Position numbers and translations under genes: made by a program. The notes beneath the pieces are model-generated. The model searched no databases. It had not been told where the DNA came from and saw nothing but the letters and a program-made list of their open reading frames with translations. A DNA stretch of 64,000 bases from the NCBI RefSeq assembly GCF_900039485.1, contig NZ_LN999833.1, positions 186,001 to 250,000 of the forward strand. The letters are read 5' to 3'. Below are positions 33,007 to 44,124 of this stretch, in pieces (the stretch's first letter is position 1; every line of letters starts with the position of its first letter). Source of the stretch: Candidatus Doolittlea endobia (GTDB lineage: Bacteria; Pseudomonadota; Gammaproteobacteria; Enterobacterales; Enterobacteriaceae).

Positions 33007-34100
33007 AGCCCTGCTTTAAGACTAGCTTCAATAAATTTGTCCAGATTACCATCTAGCATTGATTGGGTGTTACGCGTTTCCATACCAGTACGCAGATCCT
33101 TGATGCGAGAATCGTCTAACACGTATGATCGGATCTGATTTCCCCAGACAATATCGGATTTAGTATCTTCTAGCGCTTGCTTTTCTGCGTTCTTTTTCTG
33201 CAGCTCAAATTCATATAGCTTAGCTTTTAGCTGTTTTATAGCCTGATCTTTATTTTTATGCTGCGAGCGATCGTTCTGACATTGTGTGACGATATTAGTC
33301 GGCAAATGGGTAATCCGCACTGCGGATTCAGTTCGATTAACGTGCTGGCCGCCGGCGCCAGAGGCGCGATAAACATCAATGCGCAGATCCGATGGATTGA
33401 TATCAATATCGATATCATCGCTTACTGCCGGGTAAACGAAAGCAGAGCTAAACGAAGTGTGACGCCGGCCGCCAGAGTTAAAGGGACTCTTTCGTACCAG
33501 GCGATGTACTCCTGTTTCAGTTCGTAGCCAGCCATAAGCATAGTCGCCGGTGACCTTGATAGTCACCGATTTGATGCCGGCTACTTCCCCTGCGGACTCT
33601 TCGATAATTTCAGTTTTGAAACCGCGCGATTCCGCCCAGCGCAAATACATTCTGAGCAGTATGCTGGCCCAATCCTGCGCTTCAGTACCACCGGATCCGG
33701 CCTGGATATCAACATAGCAATCGGCGCTGTCGTATTCACCGGAGAACATACGGCGAAACTCGAGATGATTCAGCTTATCTTCCAGGCTGTTTAAATCTGC
33801 CTGAGTTTCGAGGAAAGTCTCTTCGTCGTCCTCTTCTACCGCTAGTTCTAACAAGCCGGTAATATCTTCCAAGCGCTGGGTTAGCTGATCGATGATTTTA
33901 ACAATCGCTTCCAGCGACGAGCGCTCTTTTCCTAGCACCTGCGCGCGTTCAGGTTCATGCCAGAGGTCGTGCTGTTCCAGCTCAGCGTTTACTTCTTCAA
34001 GACGTTCTTTTTTAATATCGTAGCCAAAATATCCCCTCAGAACGACTATCCTTTCCGACAGGTCTTGAATACGGTTTTTAACCGGATTAATTTCAAACAT
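33003..34100 (-). CDS. prfB: Peptide chain release factor 2, without programmed frameshift
   Basis: RF2 terminates translation at UGA and UAA. The whole 365-residue protein is read in a single frame. At codons 22-26, where enterobacteria have RGY-L with CTT TGA C and must shift +1, this gene reads AGG GGA TAT TTT GGC TAC, so the in-frame UGA and the slippery CTT are gone. The upstream SD-like AGGGG that stimulates the shift is still there as a fossil. The tripeptide anticodon region (SPF in [14 protein letters not shown]) and the catalytic GGQ ([13 protein letters not shown]) are intact. It lies between recJ and lysS as in E. coli. Confidence 0.97.
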   Translation of the reverse strand: MFEINPVKNRIQDLSERIVVLRGYFGYDIKKERLEEVNAELEQHDLWHEPERAQVLGKERSSLEAIVKIIDQLTQRLEDITGLLELAVEEDDEETFLETQADLNSLEDKLNHLEFRRMFSGEYDSADCYVDIQAGSGGTEAQDWASILLRMYLRWAESRGFKTEIIEESAGEVAGIKSVTIKVTGDYAYGWLRTETGVHRLVRKSPFNSGGRRHTSFSSAFVYPAVSDDIDIDINPSDLRIDVYRASGAGGQHVNRTESAVRITHLPTNIVTQCQNDRSQHKNKDQAIKQLKAKLYEFELQKKNAEKQALEDTKSDIVWGNQIRSYVLDDSRIKDLRTGMETRNTQSMLDGNLDKFIEASLKAGL

Positions 34101-34217
34101 GGATTCATGTGCTCATTGACAAGAAGAAATACGTGCTAGTCCCTATTGGATTGCAATGGACCCTCGCTACAGAAAGTAGTAACTCATTACCATCGGATTG
34201 ACAACGGAAACATTCGG

Positions 34218-35960
34218 TTACAGCGGACAAATATACTGTATTAAAAGCTGCAGGGAACGATGAGCGTGAAATTCTTTTACTTCCAGCTTATAGGCTAGCT
34301 CAACGGTATGTACGCTATTGTCAGGCCACAGACGTGAATCGATATTGAAAGCGACACCATCTAGCATAGGACCTCCTGTTACAGGTTTAAGTAACAGTTT
34401 CAGGTGTTTCTTGCCTACCAAATGCTGCTCGAGCACGCGAAACCGTCCATCAAATAGCGGATCCGGAAACCCCTGCCCCCAGGGACCGCCGTCACGCAGT
34501 AGCTCAGCAGTGGTCAGTGATAACTCCTGACCGGTCAGCTCACCGTCTGACAAAATTACTCCTTCGAGCATTTCTGGATAGACCCACTCACTTACTAATC
34601 TAGCGAAACGCTTTCGAAAATGATCAAACTGCGCCAGTTCAAGCGTCAAGCCTGCCGCCATAGCGTGGCCACCAAATTTCTGTATCATACCGGGATACAA
34701 GGTGTCTAGGCGATCAAGCAGATCCCGCATGTGTAAACCGGCCACCGATCGTCCCGATCCTTTCAGGATGCCATTACCTGCAGGTGCAAAGGCAATAACT
34801 GGACGGTGAAACCGTTCTTTGATCCGCGATGCTAGAATGCCTATTACTCCCTGATGCCATTGTTCATGATAGATAGCTAACCCGAAAGGCATCGCGTGCT
34901 TATCAGATACCATTGACTGGCATAATGCTACCGCTGCCGTTTCCATTTCTTGTTCAATTTCACGCCGGGTTTGATTGAGGACATCAAGCTTCGCTGCCAG
35001 CTTGCGTGCTTGAGGAAAATTATCGCTCAGTAATAATGCAACTCCAACCGACATATCGTCCAATCGACCAGCAGCGTTGAGTCGCGGTCCAAACGTAAAA
35101 CCCAAGTCGCTGGCGCACAACCTAGTAATATCTCGGTTCGCCACCTCCGCCAAGGCGCGAATACCGGGACGGCAATGGCCAGAGCGAATACGACTTAATC
35201 CTTGATGCACCAAAATACGGTTATTAGCGTCTAACGGCACCATGTCTGCTACCGTACCCAACGCCACCAAATCTAGGAGTTCAGCTAGTTTTGGAGCTTT
35301 TATGCCCCGTTGTATGAACCAACTACTCCTGCTAAGCCGAGCGCGCAGCGCCAGCAGTAGATAAAACACTACTCCTACGCCAGCCAAGGACTTCGAAGCG
35401 AAGGTGCAATTACGCAAATTTGGATTAACAATAGCGTCAGCCGCCGGTAAGATATCGCCAGGCAAATGATGATCGGTGATAAGCACCTGGATACCTTTTT
35501 CGTGTGCTAAGGTAACAGCAGCATGGGAAGAGATGCCATTATCTACAGTTAAGATAAGCTGCGCATCACGCGCCGCCGCCTGCTCCACTATCTTTTGGCT
35601 AAGTCCGTAGCCATTCTCAAAACGATTCGGTACCAAGAATTCTATCTTCTGCGCGCCCATTTTTCGCAACGCCACCATCGTAAGCGCGGTGCTGGTCGCG
35701 CCGTCTGCGTCGAAGTCGCCGATTACAATTATTCTACGTTGATCTTCTAAAGCGCGGACCAGCAGATCCACCGCTTTTTCAATGCCTGCCAGAGAATGAT
35801 AAGTCAGCAACCCGCGCGTGCCCCGTTCTAGTTCACCGACCTCACAGACGCCGCGTTGCACATACAATCGTTTCAACAATGGCTTGAGATTTGCCTTAAC
35901 CAGCACAGCACTATCGCCAAGTGGGCGTCGACGCAATGCTGTTGTTGTATTCGATTCCAT
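34218..35960 (-). CDS. recJ: Single-stranded-DNA exonuclease RecJ
   Basis: RecJ degrades single-stranded DNA 5' to 3' in RecF-type recombination and mismatch repair. At 580 residues it is full length. The DHH phosphoesterase motifs are present: IGDFDADGATST (about residues 80-91), the second Asp motif TVDNGISSH, and TDHHLPGD. The DHHA1 domain carries FGGHAMAAGL (about residues 415-425), and an OB-fold follows. It is first of recJ-prfB-lysS. Its usual upstream gene dsbC is only a remnant. It is one of few recombination genes visible here. Confidence 0.97.
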   Translation of the reverse strand: MESNTTTALRRRPLGDSAVLVKANLKPLLKRLYVQRGVCEVGELERGTRGLLTYHSLAGIEKAVDLLVRALEDQRRIIVIGDFDADGATSTALTMVALRKMGAQKIEFLVPNRFENGYGLSQKIVEQAAARDAQLILTVDNGISSHAAVTLAHEKGIQVLITDHHLPGDILPAADAIVNPNLRNCTFASKSLAGVGVVFYLLLALRARLSRSSWFIQRGIKAPKLAELLDLVALGTVADMVPLDANNRILVHQGLSRIRSGHCRPGIRALAEVANRDITRLCASDLGFTFGPRLNAAGRLDDMSVGVALLLSDNFPQARKLAAKLDVLNQTRREIEQEMETAAVALCQSMVSDKHAMPFGLAIYHEQWHQGVIGILASRIKERFHRPVIAFAPAGNGILKGSGRSVAGLHMRDLLDRLDTLYPGMIQKFGGHAMAAGLTLELAQFDHFRKRFARLVSEWVYPEMLEGVILSDGELTGQELSLTTAELLRDGGPWGQGFPDPLFDGRFRVLEQHLVGKKHLKLLLKPVTGGPMLDGVAFNIDSRLWPDNSVHTVELAYKLEVKEFHAHRSLQLLIQYICPL

Positions 35961-36129
35961 ATTAACAGACCGTTGCCTGACCTAATCCTGTCTGATCTAA
36001 GATGATGGCCAGTCCTTTTGGTGTTGATAGTCAGGTATGAGAGTGATGTCGTTTAATAACAACGATTGCGTACTCTGGATGAAAAATCAAGTGTATAGTG
36101 TTTGTCTGATATTAATATCGTAGTCAGCA

Positions 36130-36400
36130 ACCGAAACGTTGCAACCTTTTATCTCCCTGTTAAAGGCATCCTTGAGATTGATGCTGCGCTACACCGAGCG
36201 ATACCATTCTTCTCCGTTTGGGAGTTCAGTCTTTGACACAAGAACTTCAAATAGCAAGTACTGATCTCTAGTATGTTGTACAACTTGTGGTGACAACTAC
36301 GGCGATAAATATCAACGTTGCGTGGGTAAAAAACGGTTTCAACCTGGTGACCGGAATCGACTACATGTCGATTCCGTACGCGATGAGGCAAAATAGGGAA
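36130..36400 (-). pseudogene. dsbC: Possible remnant of dsbC (periplasmic disulfide isomerase)
   Basis: Directly upstream of recJ, where enterobacteria have dsbC, the minus strand reads a piece resembling the CXXC active-site region (VDIYRRSCHHKLYN compared with the family's DITCGYCHKLHEQ), with the first active-site cysteine lost. In another frame it continues with RYLLFEVLVSKTELPNGEEW and KDAFN-like sequence in the expected order. The similarity is short and patchy and the call rests partly on position. No xerD or fldB could be read further upstream. Confidence 0.5.
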
Positions 36401-37609
36401 GACTTGATGTTGTGATTGAGAACCAGCACTATACAGGATAGCAAGTCATAGTTCACATTTTAATCCTTTGTTTAAACACCTTGTCAGAGTCAAACACATA
36501 CATTTGAAAGTCAACTTAATCCCCGTCAAGTGCGGGGATGATACTTTTGATAATCACCTTTAATTCAACAACGCGATATAAATCTACGGTAGTAAGAGCA
36601 TGCTGTATTCCAGGCATGATTACATTACGCTCGGATTCAGAAATAGCTTCGTAAAACATGGGAAGAGAGCCGTTCGCCGTTAGTACCTTAGAATGGCATA
36701 ATATTTAATGCGATGCAAGAATATCTCTTAGTAAGACTTTCAATAGACCAATCCAGTTAACTCAGATATCTGTAGATGGAGCACTTCTAATTGTTATTTT
36801 GTCGTGCAGTTCGACAAAGTATTGAGACAGATGCTACGATGATATTTCTGTCGACACGATATTATTTCTAAATCGAGCATTTTCAGGTATCCGCCGCATT
36901 GAAGTGATTACCGGTGAAAACGCTTCTCATTGTTGCTAGAATCTCCTTTCCTGCTAGGAAAGGTCGCTTGTCAGTCATCTCAGACTTGCTCTAGATGATT
37001 CATAGTCAAATCGCTAATTTTTTAGAAATAAAACGACAAAATAACTACCGATTTTACTACAAAAATACAAGAAATACTATCACAACTTCGATCGTGAAGC
37101 AAATTTAATAATTAAAGTATATCGCTGTTTACCATTTGATAATTTATTATGCATTATTTCATGAGAAACAGCCGTTTCTTATAGGATCATAAGTAAAATT
37201 AGCGAGAATTGTTCTTATTACGTATATAAACCATTACTTGTTTGCTTAGAAAAAGATATCGATCTCAGCATTAGGACTTATGCTATCGGAAGCTTGATTT
37301 AGCATAATTTTTATCGACGATAGTCTTGTATGTGTAGCGTCTCGATAAAAAATTATTTTAAATGTAACGTGAACTCCTAATGCCGAATGATTACTATATC
37401 AAACACCATAAACTTCGTTATAACGACAATCTTTGCCATATGTCTTTAAAAGATGTATGCAATTACTCTCGATCATTTCAGCATAATTAACGTATTTCTC
37501 GCACGGAGAAGATTTAATGCAGATATCTCCTTAGGACACGGTCCGTCATTATTATCAGCATTAGTTTAATGTTAACAACTTAAATTAATATTTATGAGGT
37601 TTTATATTT
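36401..37609. other. Long eroded stretch between dsbC remnant and fldA
   Basis: About 1.2 kb without a supported gene. One piece, 36880-36935 on the plus strand, reads SGIRRIEVITGEN, like part of AlaS (see findings). Otherwise the sequence is AT-rich with no recognisable frames. The fldA ribosome site (TATGAGG) lies at its end. Confidence 0.5.
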
Positions 37610-38125
37610 ATGGCGCGTATAGGCATTTTTTTTGGTAGTGACACCGGTAATACCGAAAATCTTGCTAAGATGATCCAGAAGCAGCTGGGCACTGATATTG
37701 CTGATGTTTTTGACATCGCCAAAAGTAATAAAGAAGATCTGGAACAGTACAACCGTCTTCTACTGGGTAGTCCAACGTGGTATTACGGAGAAGCACAGTG
37801 CGACTGGGATGATTTTTCCCCCACGCTAAAAGCCATTGATTTTAACGAAAAAATAGTTGCACTGTTTGGTTGTGGTGACCAGGAGGACTACGCGGAATAT
37901 TTCTGCGACGCAATGGGTTTCTTGCGAGATATTATAGCACTTAACGGCGCTACGCTGGTTGGTTGTTGGCCTACTACTGGTTATTATTTCGAAGCGTCGA
38001 AAGGACTTGCCGACGACGATCACTTTATTGGTCTAGCTATTGATGAAGACCGGCAACCAGAGCTGACTGCCAGTCGCGTTGATAGGTGGGTCAAACAAAT
38101 TAGCGCAGAAATGAATCTGAGTTAG
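37610..38125 (+). CDS. fldA: Flavodoxin 1
   Basis: FldA is a small FMN electron carrier that reduces enzymes such as IspG and IspH and radical-SAM enzymes. The FMN phosphate loop FFGSDTGNTEN is at residues 7-17, and the flavin-stacking loops SPTWYYGEAQCDW (about 57-69) and GCGDQEDYAEYFCDA (about 88-102) are intact. The length of 171 residues is slightly short of E. coli (176). TGAGG precedes the ATG. A related single-domain flavodoxin, yqcA, is encoded 7 kb away. fur, its usual neighbour, is absent. Confidence 0.96.
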   Translation: MARIGIFFGSDTGNTENLAKMIQKQLGTDIADVFDIAKSNKEDLEQYNRLLLGSPTWYYGEAQCDWDDFSPTLKAIDFNEKIVALFGCGDQEDYAEYFCDAMGFLRDIIALNGATLVGCWPTTGYYFEASKGLADDDHFIGLAIDEDRQPELTASRVDRWVKQISAEMNLS

Positions 38126-38149
38126 CAATTCTCTGTTGAATCATTTATG

Positions 38150-38265
38150 ACCATATCGATAATATCCTCGTATGCTTAAGTGCCTCGGTTTGCTTTTAAA
38201 ATCAGAGAAAATGAATGATAAAATCATTATCACTATCAGTAAAGCTGGGTCACAACAGCAAACTG
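38150..38265 (+). repeat. Dispersed repeat R1, copy 4
   Basis: In order: CTTAAGTGCCTC, TTGCTTTTAAAATCAGAG, GAATGATAAAATCATTAT and CTATCAGTAAAGCTGGGTCA. This is block 1 of the family. It lies immediately upstream of sppA and extends an open frame in front of that gene, which explains the false long start. Confidence 0.55.
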
Positions 38266-38333
38266 AAACGTTCTTAGAGCGCATCCAAAGAATATATTAT
38301 GATTTTGGACTGCGTTGTTTTATTGGAGATCTC

Positions 38334-40187
38334 ATGTGCATATTGTGGCGAATTACTTCCATACCATTCAAATGGTGTTGGCGTTTATTAAATTTTATCC
38401 GTGAATTTATCCTTAACGTATTTTTACTAGTCCTTATTAGTATTATCGTCGGGATTTATTTACAAATGCGTCACACGTCTCCAATGTTAGCAAAAGGCGC
38501 GTTAGTGATAGATCTGACTGGCACGGTGGTAGATAAGCCGGCTATGAATCATAAATTCCGTCAGTTTGGACGCGAATTGCTCTGGGCTTCTAGCAACCGG
38601 TTGCAAGAAAATTCGCTGTTTAAGATAGTAGATACCTTTCGCCAAGCGAAAGGCGACGCTAATATCACCGGTCTAGTTTTGTCTTTGAAAAATTTTGCCG
38701 GTGCCGACCAAGCTTCTCTTGAGTATATTGGCAAAGCGCTGCGTGAATTCCGTGATAGCGGTAAACCTATTTATGCAATCGGAGATAAATATAGTCAGGC
38801 ACAATATTATCTTGCTAGCTATGCTAACAAGATCTATCTCACCCCGCAGGGTGGAGTGGATTTGCACGGCATAGCAACGAACAACTTCTATTATAAGAGC
38901 TTACTCGACAAACTAAAAGTTAACAGCCACATCTTCCGTGTCGGGAACTATAAATCCGCTGTCGAACCTTTTTTGCTCAATAATATGTCCGACGATGCCC
39001 GCAAAGCCGATAGCAGGTGGGTAGGTCAACTTTGGCAATATTATTTGATGACAGTGGCAAGTAATCGAAAAACCACGCCGGAGAAATTGTTTCCAGGCGC
39101 CCAGAAAATCCTGGAGGGCTTACGCGTGGTTAATGGCAATACTGCACAATTCGCGCTTAATAACAAATGGGTGGATGAAGTCGCGTCTCGTGCGGAGATT
39201 GACGCAGCCATGACTAAGGCGTTTGGCTGGAACAAGCACGAAAAGGCATTTAATGGCATTAGTATATATAATTATCAGCCCGTAACGCTGAAGCAGCATG
39301 GCGGTCAAATCGCCGTTATTTTAGCTAATGGATCCATTATCGACGGTCTGGAAACACCGGGGTCAGTTGGAGGCGACACCACTGCTGACCAAATCCGCGA
39401 CGCGCGCATAGATCCCGACATCAAAGCTATTGTGTTCAGGGTGAACAGCCCTGGCGGAAGCGTTACTGCTTCCGAGGTCATTCGTTCCGAGTTGGCTTCC
39501 GCGCGCGCCGCAGGTAAGCCGGTAGTAATTTCCATGGGTGGAATGGCAGCGTCGGGCGGTTATTGGGTGTCCACTCCTGCGAATTATATTATCGCTAGCG
39601 CCAGCACTTTGACTGGGTCTATCGGTATTTTCGGGGTGGTTAACACCGTAGAGAACTCTCTCGACAGCATCGGCGTGCATACCGATGGCGTCGCCACTTC
39701 ACCGCTGGCAGATGTTTCGTTCAGCAAAATGATGCCGACGGAATTCTCGCAGATGATGCAACTTAGAGTAGAAAGCGGTTATGGTAACTTTATCACATTG
39801 GTCGCACAATCTCGTCACAAGGCTCCAGAGGAAATAGATAAAATCGGTCAAGGTCACGTTTGGATTGGTAACGATGCAGTTCAAAACGGGCTGGTCGATC
39901 AGGTGGGTGATTTCGACGACGCCGTCAGGAAAGCTGCTGAACTGGCGCAGTTAAAGGAATACCAATTAAAATGGTATCTAAATGAACCGAGCCTATGGGC
40001 TTTATTACATACGCAGACCAGCTCCTTGATATATGCTTTGCTTCCTCAGTTTATTCGATCCTGGCTGCCTGCGCCGGTCACCCAGGTAGTAGAAAGGTTA
40101 AAGATAGATGTCGGTTTGGACTTTCACTGGAACGATCCGCAAAATTGTTATGCCTTTTGCTTGTCCTGCAAGCAAATCTTGCGCTAA
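38334..40187 (+). CDS. sppA: Signal peptide peptidase SppA (protease IV)
   Basis: SppA is an inner-membrane serine protease that digests released signal peptides. The frame is open from 38172, but I start it at ATG 38334 (MCILWRITSIPFKWCWRLLN), preceded by TTGGAGA and matching the family start; the earlier codons belong to a repeat. A transmembrane anchor (about residues 24-44) is followed by two tandem peptidase S49 domains. The catalytic Lys lies in FRVGNYKSAVEPF and the nucleophile Ser in SMGGMAASGGYW. At 617 residues it is full length. Retention in a reduced genome is uncommon. Confidence 0.96.
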   Translation: MCILWRITSIPFKWCWRLLNFIREFILNVFLLVLISIIVGIYLQMRHTSPMLAKGALVIDLTGTVVDKPAMNHKFRQFGRELLWASSNRLQENSLFKIVDTFRQAKGDANITGLVLSLKNFAGADQASLEYIGKALREFRDSGKPIYAIGDKYSQAQYYLASYANKIYLTPQGGVDLHGIATNNFYYKSLLDKLKVNSHIFRVGNYKSAVEPFLLNNMSDDARKADSRWVGQLWQYYLMTVASNRKTTPEKLFPGAQKILEGLRVVNGNTAQFALNNKWVDEVASRAEIDAAMTKAFGWNKHEKAFNGISIYNYQPVTLKQHGGQIAVILANGSIIDGLETPGSVGGDTTADQIRDARIDPDIKAIVFRVNSPGGSVTASEVIRSELASARAAGKPVVISMGGMAASGGYWVSTPANYIIASASTLTGSIGIFGVVNTVENSLDSIGVHTDGVATSPLADVSFSKMMPTEFSQMMQLRVESGYGNFITLVAQSRHKAPEEIDKIGQGHVWIGNDAVQNGLVDQVGDFDDAVRKAAELAQLKEYQLKWYLNEPSLWALLHTQTSSLIYALLPQFIRSWLPAPVTQVVERLKIDVGLDFHWNDPQNCYAFCLSCKQILR

Positions 40188-40350
40188 AAGTTAGCATCAC
40201 AAAATAAAAAATCGAGAAATGTTTAGTTGCAAATTATGATCGCAATTCACCTAAAATCACATATCAGGCATGTATCTACTTGCCCCTTGTTTTTACCTTA
40301 CAACAATCCCTCAAACGTTTATCCATAACCGATCTAATATTTCGATGTGG

Positions 40351-40455
40351 TCGTGACTTAGAATATGTATAATTTTGATTTTGAAAACAAATGGTTATGT
40401 AATTTAAGTTATGTCGCTCTATCCGGTGAATATATTTTGCGTACAATATAACTAG
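40351..40455 (-). repeat. Dispersed repeat R1, copy 5 (inverted)
   Basis: TTGATTTTGAAAACAAATGG, TAATTTAAGTTATG and CTATCCGGTGAATATATTTT are the reverse complement of the corresponding parts of the 24.4 kb copy; the last element differs from it at only one or two positions. Confidence 0.6.
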
Positions 40456-40679
40456 TTAAGTCTAACAAGACCCTATAAACGAGCCATTCGTTAGTCACGT
40501 CGTTTTCTTAAGCATAAAACAGCCAACAGAACTATCTTTATTACACGCATCAAACCATTATTCGTCTTCTCATAGTACATAATAATTGCGTTATCAAGCG
40601 TTATGTTATCTGTAAGTCGACTTAAAACGCACCGCTTACATCCAAAACCATTTATTTCGATAATGGTATGATGTATGTT

Positions 40680-40740
40680 TGGTTGAACGTTGCGATAACG
40701 GAAATAAAGCTGAAATATTTTAAATGCAGCTTACTGATAA
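40680..40740 (+). repeat. Dispersed repeat R1, block 2
   Basis: AAAGCTGAAATATTTTAAAT followed by GCAGCTTACTGAT matches 47975-48012 and, inverted, 52925-52975 and 10470-10520. Confidence 0.5.
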
Positions 40741-41101
40741 TATAGGGTCAAGTCCTCATAGTTTTCCCCTAGCTGAAAAGACTTGCTACCTGATGACGGT
40801 TATTATTATGGTTAATGAAACTCATGTAGAAATTTATTTTTCTAGCACCGAAGCTGAGTTAGAACACATAGCACTCAGAGCAATTTAAACATTTGATACT
40901 GTTGATGACTTCAGACTAGCTAAAGCGCTTCACTTTAGATGATTTTCTAGACAAAATCCAAACTATGCCAAGCCCTTCCTGTCTAGCATTCATTTTCTTA
41001 AGCTGGTAACGCTCCGTACACCACTCACGAACGGCATTTCCAAGCTAGTGTAAAATCAAACTGCAAATTATTGGATGATGACGTTTCATTCAGGAGGCAG
41101 T

Positions 41102-41365
41102 ATGGAAAAATCAACGCTGTTGTTATTAGTATTCTGGTTACAATATTTGCTGTGATTGAGTAAAACAATGCGCACAATTTGATGCGCGTCTAGAGTGGCG
41201 TTATGGCGCAAAAAACAAAAATGCGCACAACGACAAGTTGTTTCAGAACATCGGACAAGCAGCTATCGAAGAACGTTCACGTAATGAGATTGGCATAAGC
41301 CAGGTGGAAGCTCTTTTGTTATCTGGTATTAGAAGAGGCGAAGCGACAAGCCGGTAGCGCAGCAA
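41102..41365 (+). pseudogene. ftsB: Remnant of ftsB (cell-division protein)
   Basis: FtsB is the small membrane coiled-coil protein of the FtsQLB divisome complex. A good AGGAGG ribosome site and ATG at 41102 start MEKSTLLLLVFWLQYLL, the transmembrane segment, but a stop follows at once. In another frame the leucine-zipper end is readable (NDKLFQNIGQAAIEERSRNEIG). ispD and ispF, the usual next genes, are not present. The assignment rests on two separate blocks in the right order. Confidence 0.8.
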
Positions 41366-41525
41366 CACCAAATAACTACAGTCGGCCGGTATCATTAGTC
41401 GCATATAAACCATCCCTCTAAAATAATATCTCACCATTATCTAACACGTTATTGACACGCTACTGTACTTGCGCCCCTGAAGCTATATAGTTCAGAAAAT
41501 CGTCGACTTAAGGAGAGACGCAGCC

Positions 41526-43520
41526 TTATTTTAACAATAAACGCGCTTTTTTTAGTACATTCTCTTTAGTAAAGCCTAAGAGTTGAAATAATTCTTCTGC
41601 GGGTGCCGATTTACCAAAGGTAGTCATACCGATGATCTGTCCATCAAGGCCAACGTATTTATACCAGTAATCAGCTATGCCCGCTTCGATAGCAACTCGA
41701 GCCGTCACCGCTTTCGGCAGCACTGATTCGCGGTAAGTATCGTCCTGCGCATCAAAAACGTCGACAGAGGGTAGGGATACGACACGTACTTTATGGCCTT
41801 CAGCCTGCAAGTCCTCATAAGCGGCTATCGCCAACTCCACTTCCGAACCGGTTGCTATGAAAATCAGTTCTGGCTGACCTGCACAATCTTTCAACACATA
41901 TCCGCCACGGGCGATGTCTTTTATCTGCTTCGCCGTGCGATCTAGTTGCACTAAATTTTGACGCGATAAAATAAGCGCAGTAGGACCATCATAGCGCTCG
42001 ATGGCTGCTTTCCAGGCAACCGCTGTTTCTACCTGATCGCAGGGACGCCAATTGCTCATATTTGGTGTCATACGCAGGCTGGCCAACTGCTCGACCGGCT
42101 GATGAGTTGGGCCGTCTTCACCCAGACCAATAGAATCGTGGGTATACAGCATAATATGGCGCGCTTTCATAAGCGCCGCCATACGCACCGCGTTACGCGC
42201 ATATTCGACAAACACCAGAAAGGTCGCGGTATAGGGGACAAAACCACCGTGATGGGCAATGCCGTTACCGATAGCCGTCATGCCAAATTCGCGTACGCCG
42301 TAATGGATATAATTACCGGCTGGATCGTCAGTAACGGACGTTGATTTCGACCAGATTGTCAAATTACTAGGCGTTAGGTCCGCCGAGCCTCCTAAGAACT
42401 CCGGCATCATAGGACCAAAAGCGTCCAACACGTTCTGCGAGGCTTTACGACTGGCAATCTCCTCCGGCTTGGCCTGGAACAATTCAATAATTTTCTGGCT
42501 TTCCACTTGCCAATTCATCGGTAGCTCACCGTTCATACGGCGCTTGAACTCGCACGCTAGTTCTGGGAACGCTTGTTTATAGGCGGTGAATTTATCATCC
42601 CAGGCCGATTCTTTCTGATTCCCTGCCTCTTTTGCATCCCAATCTTGGTAAACTTCTGTTGGGATAACGAAAGGTGGTTCGTTCCAGCCAAGAATTTTTC
42701 GTGTAGCGGAAATTTCATCATTACCTAAAGGCGCGCCGTGAGCGGCTTGGGTGCCGGCTTTGGTCGGCGCACCGAACGCGATAACAGTTTTACAGATCAG
42801 AAGAGACGGTTTATCGATTACGGCGCGAGCTTTGTCGATAGCAGATTTAACAGAATCGCTATCGTGGCCTTCTACGCCACGTACAACGTGCCAACCATAG
42901 GCTTCAAAACGGGAAGCGGTATCATCGGTGAACCAACCCTCAACGTTGCCATCAATGGAGATGCCGTTATCGTCGTAAAACGCCACCAGTTTGCCTAACT
43001 TCATCGTGCCGGCTAGCGAGCAAACTTCGTGGGAAATACCTTCCATCATGCATCCGTCGCCGAGGAACACATAGGTATAGTGATTAACAATTTCATAGCT
43101 AGGACGGTTAAACTGCGCCGCTAACGTACGCTCGCCAATCGCTAGACCAACAGCGTTGGCTATTCCTTGGCCAAGCGGTCCAGTAGTGGTTTCCACACCT
43201 TCAGTGTGACCGAATTCCGGATGTCCAGGGGTTTTAGAATGCAGTTGCCGGAAGTTTTTCAATTCTTCTATCGGTAAATCATAACCAGTGAGATGCAACA
43301 AGCTGTAGAGTAGCATTGAGCCATGGCCGTTCGACAGAATAAATCGATCACGATCGACCCATTTTGGATTGGACGGATTATGATTCATGTAATCTCGCCA
43401 CAGAACTTCAGCGATATCTGCCATGCCCATTGGCGCACCTGGATGTCCGGAATTGGCTTTTTGCACGGCATCCATGCTTAACACGCGTATAGCGTTGGCA
43501 AGTGATTTTCTTGATCTCAT
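41526..43520 (-). CDS. tktA: Transketolase
   Basis: Transketolase moves two-carbon units between sugar phosphates with thiamine diphosphate and provides erythrose-4-phosphate for the shikimate pathway. The 664-residue protein has the ThDP-binding motif [19 protein letters not shown]...[11 protein letters not shown] (about residues 153-190), the pyrimidine-domain glutamate region ([14 protein letters not shown]) and the substrate His region [16 protein letters not shown]. No defect is seen. It sits alone between eroded spacers. Together with aroQ it suggests a working aromatic route. Confidence 0.98.
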   Translation of the reverse strand: MRSRKSLANAIRVLSMDAVQKANSGHPGAPMGMADIAEVLWRDYMNHNPSNPKWVDRDRFILSNGHGSMLLYSLLHLTGYDLPIEELKNFRQLHSKTPGHPEFGHTEGVETTTGPLGQGIANAVGLAIGERTLAAQFNRPSYEIVNHYTYVFLGDGCMMEGISHEVCSLAGTMKLGKLVAFYDDNGISIDGNVEGWFTDDTASRFEAYGWHVVRGVEGHDSDSVKSAIDKARAVIDKPSLLICKTVIAFGAPTKAGTQAAHGAPLGNDEISATRKILGWNEPPFVIPTEVYQDWDAKEAGNQKESAWDDKFTAYKQAFPELACEFKRRMNGELPMNWQVESQKIIELFQAKPEEIASRKASQNVLDAFGPMMPEFLGGSADLTPSNLTIWSKSTSVTDDPAGNYIHYGVREFGMTAIGNGIAHHGGFVPYTATFLVFVEYARNAVRMAALMKARHIMLYTHDSIGLGEDGPTHQPVEQLASLRMTPNMSNWRPCDQVETAVAWKAAIERYDGPTALILSRQNLVQLDRTAKQIKDIARGGYVLKDCAGQPELIFIATGSEVELAIAAYEDLQAEGHKVRVVSLPSVDVFDAQDDTYRESVLPKAVTARVAIEAGIADYWYKYVGLDGQIIGMTTFGKSAPAEELFQLLGFTKENVLKKARLLLK

Positions 43521-44124
43521 TTAATTCTCCAAAGATTACAGTATCCCACAAAAAATCTTCCAGACTTTGTTAGTCAGCCGAGCGAATTGGTGTGGTCAAT
43601 TAGGTCACGGTCATCGCATCCTAGTTATTATTTTCTAGTATACTTAGTATAAAGTAACTAGTTTGCAGGCTTTGTCATACACATGCCGCGATTGAAGGAG
43701 AGGCGCTCTCCATTGGTAGAGGCGTTCCTTTTAAAGAATCACACAAAAGTAACGATTGTGTTGCATAAGATATAATAAAAATACTTTGTCTTCTTATGCG
43801 CCATTATGGCGTACTTGTAAATAGCTACACTTGGTGCAGGAATTTGCCACGCGCTTCGTTGCAATTAATCATCACTCAGAGCTTATAACAGAGGATAAAC
43901 CATATCACTCGGTGTGGTACAACGCTTACGATATCAGTAGACTGCATCTTTGTGGAAATTATAAACAATGTATGACCGTCGCTAAACCACTATTGGTTTT
44001 AGCCCTGACTGTATGTTATCTATCTTTTTTTCAGCAGACGGCATTTGATGTCAACGTTATTAGAAGTAGTCCAGCTTGATTTGTGTTATCTAATGGTATA
44101 ATTGCCATCGATATAGCAATGAAT

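Larger units (their letters stand above)
40188..41101. other. Repeat-rich spacer between sppA and ftsB remnant
   Basis: No gene is seen in about 910 bases. It holds an inverted R1 copy (40351-40455) and the block 2 element of R1 (40680-40740). Confidence 0.5.

Noticed and set aside
38172-38333. Upstream 54-codon extension of SppA
   Set aside because: The family start is at 38334 with its own ribosome site; the extra codons are an R1 repeat copy.
43831-44079. 82-codon frame with a hydrophobic stretch
   Set aside because: No ATG-based start with a ribosome site and no resemblance to a known lipoprotein or signal peptide family; likely chance.
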